In this document: positions 1-6,367 of the stretch, one piece after another | How positions within the stretch are numbered: the stretch's first letter is position 1 | Layout of the letters: the number at the start of each line of letters is the position of its first letter | Made by a program: the position numbers and the translations under genes | Notes under the pieces: generated by a model | Databases searched by the model: none | What the model was told of the DNA's origin: nothing | What the model saw: the letters and a program-made list of their open reading frames with translations, nothing else | Assembly (NCBI GenBank): GCA_019241495.1 | Contig: JAFAWZ010000164.1 | Span: 1-7,086 of the forward strand | Source of the DNA: Acidimicrobiales bacterium | GTDB taxonomy: Bacteria > Actinomycetota > Acidimicrobiia > Acidimicrobiales > Palsa-688 | Length of the DNA stretch: 7,086 bases | Direction: 5' to 3'

Positions 1-261
1 CGTCTCCGACACCCCGAGCGGCCGCCCCCATCTCCAGCCGGCCAGGGCTGCGGCCGCCAGAGCGACGCCGACCGCGTAGCTCCCGGTGCCGGCCGGGAGG
101 CCCTCTTCGGGGAGCAGCCCGGGCACGAGCCGGGTCGCCGGCTCGGAGTCTGTCCCCACCTCGGCCCCCAGGCCTCTCAGCAGCCACGCCGCGATCTCCC
201 CGGCGCGGCCTGTGCCGACCGGCCCCAATCTCAAGCCGCGGAGCAGGCCGCCTGCACTCAG
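1..261 (-). CDS. CaiB/BaiF-like CoA-transferase domain protein, N-terminal part (runs off the window)
   Basis: Reading the minus strand from base 261 to base 1 gives 87 codons with no stop and strongly G/C third positions, as in the genes beside it. The translation contains LLRGLRLGPVGTGRAGEIAA, then WLLRGLGAEV, and later GSYAVGVALAAAALAGW and GRPLGVSE. These resemble the family III CoA-transferase pattern: an N-terminal LxGLRV...G...AG..AA.LL.DLGAEV strand-helix-strand, and the TG.YAA.G..AAL...R.TGRG..VDVS helix region. The two blocks sit only about 25 residues apart, much closer than in catalytic members, and I see no Asp where the catalytic one is expected just before GSYA. This may therefore be a short, degenerate CaiB-like domain. 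The start is unclear. CTG at 261 would give an LSAGG (MSAGG) beginning and overlap the carbonic anhydrase stop as CTGA, with AAGAGG at 274-269 as a ribosome site. TTG at 234 is another option. GTG at 257 is in another frame and stops after eight codons. The gene is last in the operon as far as seen. Confidence 0.55.
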   Translation of the reverse strand, partial: MSAGGLLRGLRLGPVGTGRAGEIAAWLLRGLGAEVGTDSEPATRLVPGLLPEEGLPAGTGSYAVGVALAAAALAGWRWGRPLGVSET

Positions 262-752
262 ACCTCTACCTCTTGCAGGCGGCCGGTCTCCACGTGGAAG
301 ACGAAGCCCCGTATCTCGTCGCGGTGCGGTATCCAGATGCACTCCCGGATGCGCCGGATCGATCGCCGCACGTCGTCGGCCAGATCGGCGAAGGCGAGCG
401 CGGCCCACGGCGGGCGGGATCCGGTCGCTTGCTCGAGATCCGACGCGAACTGCTCGTCGGTGAAGCCGAGCATGCCGCAGCCGGTGTGGTGGACGAGGAC
501 GATCTCATGGGTATCGAGGAAGCGCTGCGAGATGGCCAGCGATCGCAGGGTGTCGTCGGTAACCGTGCCGCCCGCGTTGCGCAGGAGGTGGGCGTCGCCT
601 ATCTGAAGCCCGAACAAAGCGAACAAGTCGATGCGGGCGTCCATGCACGCCACCACCGCTGCCCCCGTCGTCGGTCGGGCACTGAGCCCGGTCGGGACGA
701 AACCGGCCGCGTAGCTCTCCGCTTTGTCCACAAACCTGTCTGCGTTGCTCAT
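258..752 (-). CDS. canA: Beta-class carbonic anhydrase (Rv1284/CanA type)
   Basis: A zinc enzyme that interconverts CO2 and bicarbonate in the cytoplasm. The 164-residue protein has all beta-class marks: CMDARID at residues 36-42, giving the zinc ligand Cys36 and the Asp38-Arg40 dyad; HLLRNAGG at 55-62; SLAISQRFL at 71-79; and HHTGCGML at 88-95, giving zinc ligands His89 and Cys92. The C-terminal RGFVFHVETGRLQEV also matches. Length and sequence recall the 163-residue mycobacterial Rv1284 enzyme, so the symbol canA is by resemblance. There is no signal peptide. The ATG at 752 overlaps the upstream amidohydrolase stop by four bases (ATGA) and has no clear Shine-Dalgarno sequence, so translation is probably coupled. 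The active-site set is complete and activity is expected. A role in using CO2 released or needed by its operon partners is only inference. Confidence 0.94.
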   Translation of the reverse strand: MSNADRFVDKAESYAAGFVPTGLSARPTTGAAVVACMDARIDLFALFGLQIGDAHLLRNAGGTVTDDTLRSLAISQRFLDTHEIVLVHHTGCGMLGFTDEQFASDLEQATGSRPPWAALAFADLADDVRRSIRRIRECIWIPHRDEIRGFVFHVETGRLQEVEV

Positions 753-1936
753 GACTGAGGGCTTAGAGCGATAGCGGCGTAAATGGCGATCCCGGTGGCC
801 ATGGCGTCCTCGTCGATCATGAAGCGGTTGGAGTGGTTGGGGGCGGGCCGGTCGACGCCGGGCGGGGCGGCGCCGAGGAAGGCTATGCTGCCGGGCACCG
901 CCTGCAGCACGTGCGACCAGTCCTCGGCCCCCATCACCGGGCTGGGTAGCCGGCTCACCTTCTCCGGCCCGACCAGATCGTTGGCGACCGCCAGCGTGTG
1001 CTCGGCGAAATCGGCATCGTTGACCGTTACCGGATAGTTGCAGGGCATCATGTCGACGGTCGCCGCGCAGCCGTGGGCCGCTGCGGTGTCCTGGGCCAGC
1101 TCGCCCAACCGGGACAGGACGATGTCGCGCGAGGCGTCCGAGACGGCCCTGATCGTGCCGGTCATGACCACCCGCTCGGGGATCACGTTCTGGGCCGTCC
1201 CGGCGTGGAAGGTGCTCACCGTCACCACCGCGGGGTCGAACACCGGGACCATGCGGGTCACCATGGACTGGATCGAGGTCACGATCTGGCAGGCCGCCGG
1301 GATTGGGTCGAGGGCGTCGTGGGGCATCGAAGCGTGGCCCCCGCGCCCGGTCACGGTGATGGCGAACTCGTCCGCCGACGCCATGATCGTTCCGGCCCGG
1401 GTCGTGATCAGACCGCTCGGGATCATCGAGGAGACGTGCAGCGCGAAAGCCCGTTGGATCGGTCCGTAGGTGTCGAGGAGACCCTCGTCGAGCATGTGCT
1501 TGGCTCCGTCGTGTCCCTCTTCGCCGGGCTGGAACATGAGCACCACCCGGCCCTTCAGGTCCCGCCGGCGGCTCTTCAGCACCCGGGCCGCTCCGAGCAG
1601 CATGGCGACGTGGGCGTCGTGCCCGCAGGCGTGCATCCGGCCCCGGATCTCCGATCCGAAGTCGACACCGGTGTCCTCCGGCATCTCCAGGGCATCCATG
1701 TCGGCTCTCAAGAGGGTCGTGGGCCCTTCGTCGTTCCCTTCGATGACCGCAACGACCGAGCAGCAGCTCACGCCTTCGTGCCCTTCCAGCCCGAGGTCGC
1801 GCAGCTGCCCTACGACGAGCTGCTGAGTGTCGGGCAGCTCGAGGCCGATCTCGGGGTGGGAGTGGAGGCGGCGTCGTACGTCGACGGCCTGCTCCATGAC
1901 CGCGCCAGCCTCTTCGAGCAGGACCGGATCAGGCAT
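749..1936 (-). CDS. M20D-family metal-dependent amidohydrolase (hippurate / N-acyl amino acid hydrolase type)
   Basis: A 395-residue cytoplasmic amidohydrolase of peptidase family M20, subfamily D, which cleaves amide bonds of N-acyl amino acids such as hippurate or IAA-amino acid conjugates. The N-terminal LHSHPEIGLELPDTQ (24-38) is the family's opening motif. LLRADMDALEM (75-85) and MHACGHDAHVAMLLG (101-115) follow, the latter with metal ligands Cys104 and His106. FQPGEEG (135-141) carries the catalytic Glu139 and ligand Glu140, His167 lies in ALHVSS, and NHSNRF supplies His368. The dimerisation (lid) domain starts near residue 184, with GRGGHASMPHDALDP at 198-211. MGAEDWSHVL (335-344) is the late conserved block. 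Length is normal and nothing is missing. The ATG at 1936 lies nine bases after the fbiC stop and just overlaps the carbonic anhydrase start at its other end, so it sits inside a coupled operon. The substrate cannot be read from sequence; its place beside fbiC is unexplained. Confidence 0.94.
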   Translation of the reverse strand: MPDPVLLEEAGAVMEQAVDVRRRLHSHPEIGLELPDTQQLVVGQLRDLGLEGHEGVSCCSVVAVIEGNDEGPTTLLRADMDALEMPEDTGVDFGSEIRGRMHACGHDAHVAMLLGAARVLKSRRRDLKGRVVLMFQPGEEGHDGAKHMLDEGLLDTYGPIQRAFALHVSSMIPSGLITTRAGTIMASADEFAITVTGRGGHASMPHDALDPIPAACQIVTSIQSMVTRMVPVFDPAVVTVSTFHAGTAQNVIPERVVMTGTIRAVSDASRDIVLSRLGELAQDTAAAHGCAATVDMMPCNYPVTVNDADFAEHTLAVANDLVGPEKVSRLPSPVMGAEDWSHVLQAVPGSIAFLGAAPPGVDRPAPNHSNRFMIDEDAMATGIAIYAAIALSPQS

Positions 1937-1945
1937 CGGTCCGGA

Positions 1946-4258
1946 TCATAAGGCGGCGACCCGTTCGTACAACGTGGTGCGCTGCTCCAGCCGGCGCCCC
2001 AGCGGTTCGACGACGGCCTGGAAGTCGGCCTCGGTCAGCCCCTGCCCGTGGGAGGCGCCGGCGGCGCGCGAGATGTTCTCGTTCACGAGAGTGCCACCCA
2101 GGTCGTTGACGCCGGCCATGAGCAGCTGGCGCACCCCGTCGAGGCCGAGCTTGACCCAAGAAGCCTGGATGTTGTCGATCAAACCGTGGTAGGCGATACG
2201 GGCGACGGCGTGCATGAGGACCACCTCCCGCCACGTAGGCCCCCGCCGGGCTCGCCGCTGGAGGTATATGGGCGCCGCCATGTGCACGAAGGGCAGGCCC
2301 ACGAACTCGGTGAACCCGCCCGTCTCTCTCTGCAGGTCACGGGTCCGGACGAGGTGGCGGGCCCAGTGGATGGGCTGCTCGATGGAACCGAACATGATCG
2401 TGATGTTGGACCGCAGCCCCACCCCGTGCGCGCTGCGATGGGCATCGAGCCACTGCCCAGTGTCGATCTTGTCGGGGCACAGCACGGCTCTGACCTCGTC
2501 GTCGAGTATCTCGGCCGCGGTGCCTGGAAGCGAGCGCAGGCCGGCGTCCATGAGCCGCCTCAAGTAGGCGGCGAGCGGCTCTCCCAGGCGCCGGGCCCCT
2601 TCTGTCACCTCCAATGCCGTGAACCCGTGCACGTGGATGCCGGGCGCCGCCTCTTTGACCGCCCGGGTGACCTCCACGTAGTAGTCCCCATCGAAATCGG
2701 GGTGGATCCCGCCTTGGAGGCACACCTCGGTGGCGCCCATGTCCCACGCCTCGCTGACCCGCGTCGCGATGTCGGACAAAGTAAGCAGATACGGCGTGCC
2801 CCGCAGGTTCAGCGAGAGGGGTCCCTTGGAGAAGCCGCAGAACCGGCATTTGAAGGTGCAGACGTTCGTGTAGTTGATGTTCCGGTTGCTGACCCACGTC
2901 ACCGTGTCACCGACTGCAGCCGCTCTCAGCTCGTCGGCCAGCGCGGCGACCGCCGCCACCTCCGGGCCGCGAGCTCCGAAGAGAGCGACGATCTGGTCGA
3001 TCCCCGGCTCCTGTCCGAGGCGCACCCCGGCGAGCACCTCTCCGACCCGTCCGGACGCGGCAGCGGAGCCTGGAACGAGGCGGGTCGGCGTCCCGTCGGC
3101 GCCCGAGTACCACTGGGTGGAACGACGGCCGACCAGGACCACCTCGGCCCCGTCGCCCACGTTGCGGTACTCGCCGACCTTCTGGGGGAAGACCGACCCC
3201 GGGTCGTCGCGGGCCAGGCCCTCGGCGTCGCTGCGGTCCATCACCGCGAAGCGCATCGACTCGTCCAGCCAGCGCTGGGGCTCGAGGGCGAAGGTGGGGT
3301 ACACGGTCAACCGGGGGGCCAGGGTGTACCCCCGTCCCTCGGTCACTACGCGCAGCCGCTGGAGGGCCGGCCAGGGCCGCTCCGGGTTCACATGGTCGGC
3401 GGTGACGGGCGACACGCCTCCCCAGTCGTCGATGCCCGCGTCCAACAAGACCCCGAAGTCGTCCGACAGGTTCGGGGGCGCCTGCACGTGGACCGACGGG
3501 GGGAGGATGGTCCGGGCCAGGGCGATGGCCTCGATGAAATCGTCGTTCGGGCAGGGAGGGCTGCGGTGCATGCTCGTGCCCGGCTTGGGCAGGAAGTTCT
3601 GGACGATCACCTCCTGGATGTGGCCGTGCCGGGCATGGATCGACGCGATCGCCTCCAGCGCCGCCACCCGGTCCGCTCTCGACTCCCCGATTCCGACGAG
3701 GATCCCGGTGGTGAACGGTATGGCCAGCTCGCCGGCCTCTTCCAGGGTGGCCAGCCGGCGGGCGGGTGTCTTGTCGGGGGAGCCGCGGTGGGCCTTCAGG
3801 TCGTCTCGCAGGGTCTCGAGCATCATCCCCTGGCTGGCCGTGACCGGCCGCAGGGCGGCCAGCTCGGGGGGGTACAACGCTCCCGCGTTGGCGTGCGCCA
3901 ACAAGCCGGTCTCGTCTGCCACGAGGCGGCACATGGCCGCCAGGTACTCGACCGTCGAGCCGAAGCCGTGCTCGGAAAGCCAGGCCCGGGCGACGTCGTA
4001 GCGCTCCTCGGGCCGCTCTCCCAGGGTGAAGAGGGCCTCGTGACAGCCGGCTTGGGCGCCCCGCCGGGCGATCTCGAGGACCTCCTCCGGCGTCAGATAG
4101 GGCGACGACATGCGGGCCGGCGCCTTGGCGAAGGTGCAGTATCCGCACCGGTCCCGGCAAAGCATGGTGAGTGGTATGAAGACCTTGGGCGAGAAGGTGA
4201 CCCGGCTTCCGTGGGCCTCGTCCCGGACCGCCCGGGCCCGGCGCAGAAGATCTTCCAT
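1946..4258 (-). CDS. fbiC: FO synthase, fused CofG-CofH (7,8-didemethyl-8-hydroxy-5-deazariboflavin synthase)
   Basis: Makes FO, the deazaflavin chromophore of coenzyme F420, from tyrosine and 5-amino-6-ribitylaminouracil through two radical-SAM reactions. The 770-residue protein holds both domains. The CofG half has its 4Fe-4S site CRDRCGYC (Cys34, Cys38, Cys41), then ARRGAQAGCHEALFTLGERP, MMLET, the SPDK block, TGILVGIGE and GGVSPVTADHVNPERPWPAL. A linker spans about 315-450. The CofH half begins near NRNINYTNVC, with site CTFKCRFC (Cys467, Cys471, Cys474), then EVCLQGGIHP, PGTAAEILDDEVR, GLRSNITIMFG, TGGFTEFVGLPF, IQASWVKLG and GVNDLGGTLVNENISR. The mycobacterial fusion is about 856 residues. 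Here the usual extra N-terminal 60 or so residues are absent, so the protein starts like a stand-alone archaeal CofG. The ATG at 4258 is fixed by an in-frame TAG at 4273-4271. It has no Shine-Dalgarno sequence and may be leaderless. It is first in the operon and diverges from the GH15 gene. Confidence 0.97.
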   Translation of the reverse strand: MEDLLRRARAVRDEAHGSRVTFSPKVFIPLTMLCRDRCGYCTFAKAPARMSSPYLTPEEVLEIARRGAQAGCHEALFTLGERPEERYDVARAWLSEHGFGSTVEYLAAMCRLVADETGLLAHANAGALYPPELAALRPVTASQGMMLETLRDDLKAHRGSPDKTPARRLATLEEAGELAIPFTTGILVGIGESRADRVAALEAIASIHARHGHIQEVIVQNFLPKPGTSMHRSPPCPNDDFIEAIALARTILPPSVHVQAPPNLSDDFGVLLDAGIDDWGGVSPVTADHVNPERPWPALQRLRVVTEGRGYTLAPRLTVYPTFALEPQRWLDESMRFAVMDRSDAEGLARDDPGSVFPQKVGEYRNVGDGAEVVLVGRRSTQWYSGADGTPTRLVPGSAAASGRVGEVLAGVRLGQEPGIDQIVALFGARGPEVAAVAALADELRAAAVGDTVTWVSNRNINYTNVCTFKCRFCGFSKGPLSLNLRGTPYLLTLSDIATRVSEAWDMGATEVCLQGGIHPDFDGDYYVEVTRAVKEAAPGIHVHGFTALEVTEGARRLGEPLAAYLRRLMDAGLRSLPGTAAEILDDEVRAVLCPDKIDTGQWLDAHRSAHGVGLRSNITIMFGSIEQPIHWARHLVRTRDLQRETGGFTEFVGLPFVHMAAPIYLQRRARRGPTWREVVLMHAVARIAYHGLIDNIQASWVKLGLDGVRQLLMAGVNDLGGTLVNENISRAAGASHGQGLTEADFQAVVEPLGRRLEQRTTLYERVAAL

Positions 4259-4264
4259 AGGAAC

Positions 4265-4284
4265 AGCACGCTACAGCGCGTGCT
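4265..4284. promoter_or_regulatory. Inverted repeat over possible fbiC -10 region
   Basis: AGCACGC (4265-4271) and GCGTGCT (4278-4284) form a perfect 7-bp inverted repeat around a 6-base spacer, ending six bases before the fbiC start codon. On the minus strand, TAGCGT (4273-4268) inside it fits the actinobacterial TAnnnT -10 consensus, and would place a transcript start near 4261, a few bases from the ATG. No convincing -35 box was found. The repeat could be an operator over the promoter or, if transcription starts further upstream, a leader hairpin. The symmetry is seen; the roles are inferred. Confidence 0.4.
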
Positions 4285-4323
4285 CCGTTAGCCCGAAAGT
4301 GTCACCATCGGCGGTGTGAACCG

Positions 4324-4337
4324 TGTACAGAGGTACA
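4324..4337. promoter_or_regulatory. Palindromic operator candidate TGTAC-N4-GTACA
   Basis: TGTAC (4324-4328) and GTACA (4333-4337) are exact reverse complements separated by four bases, a layout typical of dimeric helix-turn-helix repressors. It lies just before the GH15 start and overlaps its likely ribosome site, within the 83-base divergent region shared with fbiC. No regulator gene is present in the window, so the binding protein is unknown. Confidence 0.4.
4329..4333 (+). promoter_or_regulatory. Likely ribosome binding site of the GH15 gene
   Basis: AGAGG lies eight bases before the GTG at 4342. There is no other start with a better site before the conserved PIGDYAFLSD segment, so this supports the GTG start. 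The site falls within the palindrome. Confidence 0.5.
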
Positions 4338-4341
4338 GAGC

Positions 4342-6345
4342 GTGAACGGTGTACAAAGGACGAGGCCCGACGCCAGCACCGGCGCCTTCCAGGCCGACAA
4401 CATCACCTCACCCATCGGCGGCAGCTCGTTCCCGCCCATCGGCGACTACGCCTTCTTGTCCGATTGTGAGAGCAACTGCCTGATCGCGCCGAGCGGGGCG
4501 GTGGAGTGGTTGTGCGTGCCCCGGCCCGACTCGCCTTCGGTGTTCGCCGCCCTCCTCGACCGGGGCGCGGGGAGCTTTCGCATCGGACCCTACGACGAGA
4601 TGGTTCCCGCGGCGCGCCGCTACCTGCCCGGCAGCCTCATGTTGGAGACGACCTGGCAGACCCGCACCGGGTGGCTGATCGTGCGCGACACCCTTTGCAT
4701 GGGCCCCTGGCACAACCTGACGGACAGGTCCAAGACCCATCGGCGCTCGCCGACGGACTACGACGCCGAGCACTGCCTGCTGCGAACGGTGCGCTGTGTC
4801 AGCGGCTCGGTCGAGCTGTCGATGACCTGCGACCCCATATTCGACTACGGGCGGGGCGAGGGCACCTGGCAATACGAAGGCGACGGGTACGGCAAGCTGC
4901 TCAGCACCAGCGAGGGGTCGGATGTCCAGCTGCGTATCACCACCGATCTGCGGCCCGGCATCGAGCGCCACGCCGTCAAGGCCCGGACCCGCATGGTGGA
5001 GGGCGATCGGCACTTCGTAGCCCTCTCCTGGTCCCCGTTGCCCGCCCCGGAGACCTACGACGAGGCCTACGAGCGGGTGGAGCGGACCTCGGAGCACTGG
5101 CGGCAGTGGATCACCCAGGGCGACTTCCCGGACCACCGCTGGCGCAGCTACCTGCAGCGCAGCGCCCTTACCCTGAAGGGCCTCACCTACGCGCCGACCG
5201 GCGCGCTGCTCGCCGCCGCCACCACCAGCCTGCCCGAGACCCCCCACGGCGAGCGCAACTGGGACTACCGCTATGCCTGGGTGCGCGACTCGACCTTCGC
5301 CTTGTGGGGCCTCTACACGTTGCGCTTCGACCGGGAAGCCGACGATTTCTTCTACTTCATCACCGACGTCTGCTCGAACGGGGAGGGCCTCCAGGTCATG
5401 TACGGCGTCGGGGGCGAGCGCCAGCTGACCGAGGAGACCCTGACCCACCTCTCGGGCTACGAGGGCGCCGCCCCGGTCCGCATCGGCAACGGCGCCTACA
5501 ACCAGAAGCAGCACGACGTGTGGGGCGCGGTGCTCGACTCCGTTCTGCTGCACGCTCGTTCACGGAGCCGGCTGCAGGAGTCCATGTGGCCGTTCCTGAA
5601 ACAGCAGGTGGAGATGGCGGCCGACCATTGGGAGGAGCCCGACCGAGGCATCTGGGAGGTGCGGGGCGAGCCTCAACACTTCACCAGCAGCAAGTTCATG
5701 TGCTGGGTGGCTCTCGACCGGGGGGCCCGCCTGGCCCGCATGTACGAGCAGCCCGCCTATGCGGAAAAATGGCAGGCCCTGGCCGACGAGATCCACGAGG
5801 ACATCTGCACCCGAGGTGTGGACGGGCGAGGGGTGTTCGTGCAGCGCTACGGGTCGAACGGCCTCGACGCCTCGTGCCTGCTCATGCCGTTGTTGCGCTT
5901 CCTGCCACCGGAGGATCCCCGCATCCGGGCCACCGTGTTGGCCATCGCCGACGAGCTCACCTCAGAGGGGTTGGTGCTGCGTTACAAGACCGACGAGACC
6001 GACGACGGGCTGAACGGTGCAGAGGGGACCTTCACCATCTGCTCGTTCTGGCTCGTCTCGGCTCTGGTCGAGATCGGCGAGGTCGAGCGGGGTCGGCGCT
6101 TGTGCGAACGGCTCCTCTCGCTGGCCAGCCCCCTCGAGCTCTATGCCGAGGAGCTGGATCCCCACACCGGCCGTCACCTGGGCAACTTCCCTCAGGCGTT
6201 CACCCACCTGGCGCTGATAAACGCCGTGATGCACGTGATCCGGGCCGAGGAGGCCCAGGAGGGCGTCGCGGTGACGGTGCACGGCAACCCGCTGGGCCTG
6301 TCGGCCGGCGCCCATCCTGGCGCCGACGAGCCGGACCCGGAGTGA
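4342..6345 (+). CDS. Glycoside hydrolase family 15 enzyme, probable trehalase (Rv2402 type)
   Basis: A 667-residue inverting alpha-glucosidase of family GH15, likely cytoplasmic since no signal peptide is seen. An N-terminal beta-sandwich domain (about 30-270) opens with PIGDYAFLSDCESNCLIAPS and VEWLCVPRPDSPSVFAALLD, the usual family start. The catalytic (alpha/alpha)6 barrel follows, with LPETPHGERNWDYRYAWVRD (297-316), YGVGGER (354-360), NGAYNQKQHDVWG (383-395), GIWEVRGEPQHFTSSK (436-451), with Glu439 the likely general acid, and YAEELDPHTGRHLGNFPQAF (601-620), with Glu603/604 the likely base. The wording of these blocks is nearest, from memory, to the mycobacterial GH15 trehalase Rv2402, which splits trehalose into two glucoses; a glucoamylase-like role on maltodextrins cannot be excluded. 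About 27 residues at the C-terminus, ending ADEPDPE, have no family motif. The start is GTG within a repeat, which suggests control by the adjacent palindrome. The gene stands alone, divergent from fbiC. Confidence 0.94.
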   Translation: MNGVQRTRPDASTGAFQADNITSPIGGSSFPPIGDYAFLSDCESNCLIAPSGAVEWLCVPRPDSPSVFAALLDRGAGSFRIGPYDEMVPAARRYLPGSLMLETTWQTRTGWLIVRDTLCMGPWHNLTDRSKTHRRSPTDYDAEHCLLRTVRCVSGSVELSMTCDPIFDYGRGEGTWQYEGDGYGKLLSTSEGSDVQLRITTDLRPGIERHAVKARTRMVEGDRHFVALSWSPLPAPETYDEAYERVERTSEHWRQWITQGDFPDHRWRSYLQRSALTLKGLTYAPTGALLAAATTSLPETPHGERNWDYRYAWVRDSTFALWGLYTLRFDREADDFFYFITDVCSNGEGLQVMYGVGGERQLTEETLTHLSGYEGAAPVRIGNGAYNQKQHDVWGAVLDSVLLHARSRSRLQESMWPFLKQQVEMAADHWEEPDRGIWEVRGEPQHFTSSKFMCWVALDRGARLARMYEQPAYAEKWQALADEIHEDICTRGVDGRGVFVQRYGSNGLDASCLLMPLLRFLPPEDPRIRATVLAIADELTSEGLVLRYKTDETDDGLNGAEGTFTICSFWLVSALVEIGEVERGRRLCERLLSLASPLELYAEELDPHTGRHLGNFPQAFTHLALINAVMHVIRAEEAQEGVAVTVHGNPLGLSAGAHPGADEPDPE

Positions 6346-6346
6346 G

Positions 6347-6367
6347 GAGCCCCGGTTCGGGCGGCTC
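6347..6367. terminator. Possible hairpin terminator between convergent genes
   Basis: GAGCC-CCG (6347-6354), loop GTT, then CGG (6358-6360), a two-base GC bulge and GGCTC (6363-6367) can fold into an eight-pair, all but one G:C, stem. It lies just after the GH15 stop and touches the stop of the convergent gene, so it could serve both strands. There is no T-run, which is common for high-GC actinobacterial terminators but lowers certainty. Confidence 0.4.

Larger units (their letters stand above)
4316..4355. repeat. Direct repeat pair (GTGAACcGTGTACA / GTGAACgGTGTACA)
   Basis: Two 14-base copies, at 4316-4329 and 4342-4355, differ at one position and are spaced 26 bases start to start, about two and a half helical turns. 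The second copy contains the GTG start codon of the GH15 gene. Each copy ends in the self-complementary TGTACA. Between them the octamer GTACAGAG occurs twice in tandem (4325-4332, 4333-4340). Confidence 0.7.

Noticed and set aside
86..463. 125-codon plus-strand frame at the left edge
   Set aside because: Its product is Ser/Pro/Arg-rich without motif and lies opposite both the CoA-transferase-like frame and the carbonic anhydrase.
273..758. 161-codon plus-strand frame opposite the carbonic anhydrase
   Set aside because: It has no recognisable motif, and the opposite strand carries all the beta carbonic anhydrase active-site motifs.
998..1951. 317-codon plus-strand frame opposite the amidohydrolase
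   Set aside because: Low-complexity composition and no motif; the minus strand encodes a complete M20D enzyme.
2048..4291. 747-codon open frame on the plus strand opposite fbiC
   Set aside because: Antisense shadow of a high-GC gene: its product is rich in Gly, Arg, Val and His with no known motif, while the minus strand shows both radical-SAM sites.
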